A DNA stretch of 64,000 bases from Halopseudomonas maritima. Its GTDB lineage: Bacteria > Pseudomonadota > Gammaproteobacteria > Pseudomonadales > Pseudomonadaceae. Location: the NCBI RefSeq assembly GCF_021545785.1, contig NZ_CP079801.1, positions 1,860,001 through 1,924,000 on the forward strand, read 5' to 3'. The notes under the pieces are model-generated. The model saw nothing but the letters and a program-made list of their open reading frames with translations. It did no database searches and had not been told where the DNA came from. Shown in pieces: positions 62,245-64,000 of the stretch (positions within the stretch are counted from its first letter, which is position 1; each line of letters starts with the position of its first letter). The position numbers were made by a program, and so were the translations under genes.

Positions 62245-62547
62245 CTACTCCGGCACGTAGATCATGCGCCCGTCATCCAGCCGGTAGGTCACGCCGGCGC
62301 GGGCGCCCTGACCTTCACCCATCTCCCCGCTGGACTCGTAACGGGTCAGCTCCTGGCCGTCCTTGACGGTAATGCGCATGGTGTCCTCCCCCGGATTTTC
62401 CACCACCACTACCCGCTCCTCGGAGAAGGGGTTGAGCGGGTTCTGCGCGATCACCACCATCAGCACGCCGATGATGACCAGAAACAGGTCGATCAGGTTG
62501 ACCACCGAGAGCATCGGATCGTCGTCATCTTCATCCAGAAAGCGCAT
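62245..62547 (-). CDS. DUF2149 membrane protein, ExbD/TolR-like
   Basis: A 100-residue protein. An acidic cytoplasmic N-terminus (DEDDDDP) is followed by one membrane helix NLIDLFLVIIGVLMVVIA and a small periplasmic tail. Asp20 at the helix start sits where ExbD, TolR and MotB carry their proton-binding Asp. It overlaps the stop of the ExbB-like gene by 1 bp (TGATG). I infer that it is the partner of that protein. The family has no established function. Confidence 0.85.
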   Translation of the reverse strand: MRFLDEDDDDPMLSVVNLIDLFLVIIGVLMVVIAQNPLNPFSEERVVVVENPGEDTMRITVKDGQELTRYESSGEMGEGQGARAGVTYRLDDGRMIYVPE

Positions 62548-63050
62548 CAGCTGACCTCTGCGCGGGTGCGCTGTTGTTCCAGCTGGCGCAGGTCTTCCAG
62601 CAGCCAGCGACGGCGCACGGTGAGCATGAAGTAACAGAGGCTGGCGGCCAGCAGGGCGAGGATCACGGCGGAAAAGGCGGCGACCATATTGCGGCCGACC
62701 GCCTGCGCATCGTTGTTGCCCAAGGCCAGCAGCGCCGGCCCCATGGGGATCATGGTGGCGATCAGCCCGAGCATGGGGGCGGTACGCGACACCACGCGCA
62801 ACCATTCCAGCCGGCGCATGATCCATAGCTCCAGATCATCGCTGGCCACGGGCGAGCCATCGGCGGCGATGGCCTGTTGCCACAGCGCGGCCTGGTGACG
62901 GTTGCGGCTGCGTTGCCAGGCTTCGACGGCAAAGGCGCCGAGGGTGACCAGCGCATAGGCCAGTGCCAGGGCAATCAGCAGCATTATTGGTGCGAGAAAA
63001 AGGCGCGAAACGGCGTATAAAAGATGTTCAATGTCGGTGAAAAAGCTCAT
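62547..63050 (-). CDS. MotA/TolQ/ExbB-family proton channel protein
   Basis: A 167-residue membrane protein with about three helices: PIMLLIALALAYALVTLGAFAVEAW, APMLGLIATMIPMGPALLAL and AAFSAVILALLAASLCYFML. The second helix block matches the conserved ExbB/TolQ APLLGLLGTV-type motif. These proteins form a proton-driven motor with an ExbD-type partner. It overlaps the CobN-like gene by 23 bp and DUF2149 by 1 bp, so all three are coupled. Confidence 0.88.
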   Translation of the reverse strand: MSFFTDIEHLLYAVSRLFLAPIMLLIALALAYALVTLGAFAVEAWQRSRNRHQAALWQQAIAADGSPVASDDLELWIMRRLEWLRVVSRTAPMLGLIATMIPMGPALLALGNNDAQAVGRNMVAAFSAVILALLAASLCYFMLTVRRRWLLEDLRQLEQQRTRAEVS

Positions 63051-64000
63051 ATCGGTCAGTCTTTTCAGGATTGTAGGAAGTGCCTTGGCGGCGCGCCTGC
63101 TGCAGCGCGCCGCCGCCGATCAACAGCAGCATCAGCGCCAGCGCCCAGTAGTGGGTGTAGTCCGGTTCGGGCTCTGCGCCAGCGGCTTCAAGCACCTGAC
63201 CTTGCACCGGCTGGGTTGCTGCGGCCCCGCTCGCAGTAGTCGGCATTTCGGGCAGCGCTGCCGCCGGCTCGCTGCTGGCGGGTGCCTCAAAGCCGGCACC
63301 GCGCGCCAGCTCGGCAATAAAGGCGCTGGTCACCGGGTCCACGTCGAAGTCGTTCTGCAGCTGCTGCCAGCGCTCGGCCAATTGCGCACGGGTCTGTTCG
63401 GAGGCGTCCCAGTAGTCCTTGCGGATGGCCTCGGCCATGCGTTCAAGGATCTGCGCCTGGGCGGTCGGGTTGTGCTGCTCAAACCAGTCGCGGGTGCCCA
63501 GCTCGCGGCTGTCGTTGACGTAGGTATCGAACAGCGCCTGCCACTGGTCATCGCGCACGGTGGAGGGGTCCATGGCCTGCCAGCCGAACAGGTTGTTGGT
63601 GACCTTCAGCACCTCCAGCGTGCCGGCGTAGCCTTCGGCCTGCATACCCTCGATCCATTGCGGATTGAGGTAGCGCACGCGCAGTTCATCGGCGAGAAAA
63701 CGGTCCAGGCCGGTGGTGCGGGCGTCGCTGCTGCGCAGGTCGGAGATCAGCAACTGGGGCGCTGCGCCATCCAGCTGGCGCACCGCCGCCGACAACCCGC
63801 CAAGAAACTCGAACGGGTGATCGGTAGACAGCACGCCATGCAGGTTGGAGGAGCGCGACATGATGGCTGCCTGGGTGCCGCGCAGTTGGCTTGCCAGCAG
63901 GTTGGTCGTGCCGCTGGCCTCGCCCCAGCGCTGGCTGCCAAAGGCGTAGCCGTTGCTGGCAAGAAACTGCTCGGCGAGCACCGCGTCGTCGTCCCATTCG
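63028..64000 (-). CDS. cobN: CobN-like chelatase subunit with C-terminal membrane anchor, partial
   Basis: The C-terminal ~323 residues of a CobN-type large chelatase subunit; the start lies beyond the window. SNGYAFG...WGEASGTTNLLASQLRGTQAAIMSRSSNLHGVLSTDHPFEFLGGLSAAVRQLDG and ELRVRYLNPQWIEGMQAEGYAG are CobN hallmarks. After the CobN core comes a Pro/Ala-rich linker and a membrane helix (YWALALMLLLIGGGAL), absent from the cobalamin-pathway enzyme. With ExbB-like and DUF2149 partners it is probably not a plain cobaltochelatase. A related P. aeruginosa locus is linked to zinc control. Confidence 0.88.
   Translation of the reverse strand, partial: EWDDDAVLAEQFLASNGYAFGSQRWGEASGTTNLLASQLRGTQAAIMSRSSNLHGVLSTDHPFEFLGGLSAAVRQLDGAAPQLLISDLRSSDARTTGLDRFLADELRVRYLNPQWIEGMQAEGYAGTLEVLKVTNNLFGWQAMDPSTVRDDQWQALFDTYVNDSRELGTRDWFEQHNPTAQAQILERMAEAIRKDYWDASEQTRAQLAERWQQLQNDFDVDPVTSAFIAELARGAGFEAPASSEPAAALPEMPTTASGAAATQPVQGQVLEAAGAEPEPDYTHYWALALMLLLIGGGALQQARRQGTSYNPEKTDRYELFHRH

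Noticed and set aside
62206..62634. Open frame on the plus strand after the TonB receptor
   Set aside because: It is antisense to DUF2149 and the ExbB-like gene, which are clearly recognisable and overlap as a coupled operon.

Overview
This window is the replication-origin region of a Pseudomonas-like gammaproteobacterium. The main evidence is the order gyrB-recF-dnaN-dnaA | oriC | rpmH-rnpA-yidD-yidC-mnmE, then mnmG-rsmG-parA-parB and the atp operon, together with GTTCCACGTGGAAC-type parS sites and a two-subunit pyruvate carboxylase with a divergent LysR gene. Protein sequences resemble Pseudomonadaceae throughout. A marine or Halopseudomonas-type lineage is a guess that I cannot confirm from the sequence alone.

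Layout. 1-423: C-terminus of a PilT/PilU-type pilus retraction ATPase, then a bidirectional terminator. 570-6739: gyrB, recF, dnaN and dnaA on the minus strand, with two parS sites inside recF. 6740-7433: oriC with perfect DnaA boxes and an AT-rich unwinding region. 7434-11349: rpmH, rnpA, yidD, yidC, mnmE. 11350-16046: a minus-strand accessory block (MFS pump, cytosine-deaminase-like enzyme, PucR regulator, CodB-like permease) lying between mnmE and mnmG. 16047-16651: a second, smaller DnaA-box cluster with an AT-rich tract in front of mnmG. 16652-20890: mnmG, rsmG, parA, parB. 21094-28401: atpIBEFHAGDC with its promoter and terminator, followed by glmU.

30124-42768 holds a cyclopropane-fatty-acid-synthase-like gene, a PilZ protein, several small or secreted proteins, a COG0523 GTPase with a parS site in its leader, a membrane diguanylate cyclase, trmO, and a large MHYT-PAS hybrid kinase placed just before an HD-GYP response regulator. 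Proteins that could make, sense and degrade c-di-GMP therefore cluster within about 12 kb. 42885-49009: a divergent TetR/acyl-CoA dehydrogenase pair, a secreted esterase-like protein, purEK and a beta-carbonic anhydrase. 49136-53625: oadA/pycB and pycA with divergent LysR. 53912-58534: cdaR, gntP-type permease and glycerate kinase, a sugar-diacid/glycerate module whose centre is interrupted by a repeat-rich spacer. 58569-64000: an Old Yellow Enzyme gene with a MerR-type promoter, a TonB-dependent siderophore receptor, and a convergent DUF2149 / ExbB-like / CobN-like locus that runs off the window.

The most interesting items are: (i) two inverted ~200-bp elements at 55138-55334 and 55541-55740 whose flanks are nearly identical while a central stem has changed on both sides so as to keep pairing; (ii) the CobN-ExbB-DUF2149 locus, in which DUF2149 looks like an ExbD-type subunit and the CobN-like protein has its own membrane anchor; (iii) a CodA homologue with Ser in place of the specificity residue Asp314, suggesting 5-methylcytosine deamination; and (iv) the second origin-like DnaA-box cluster before mnmG.
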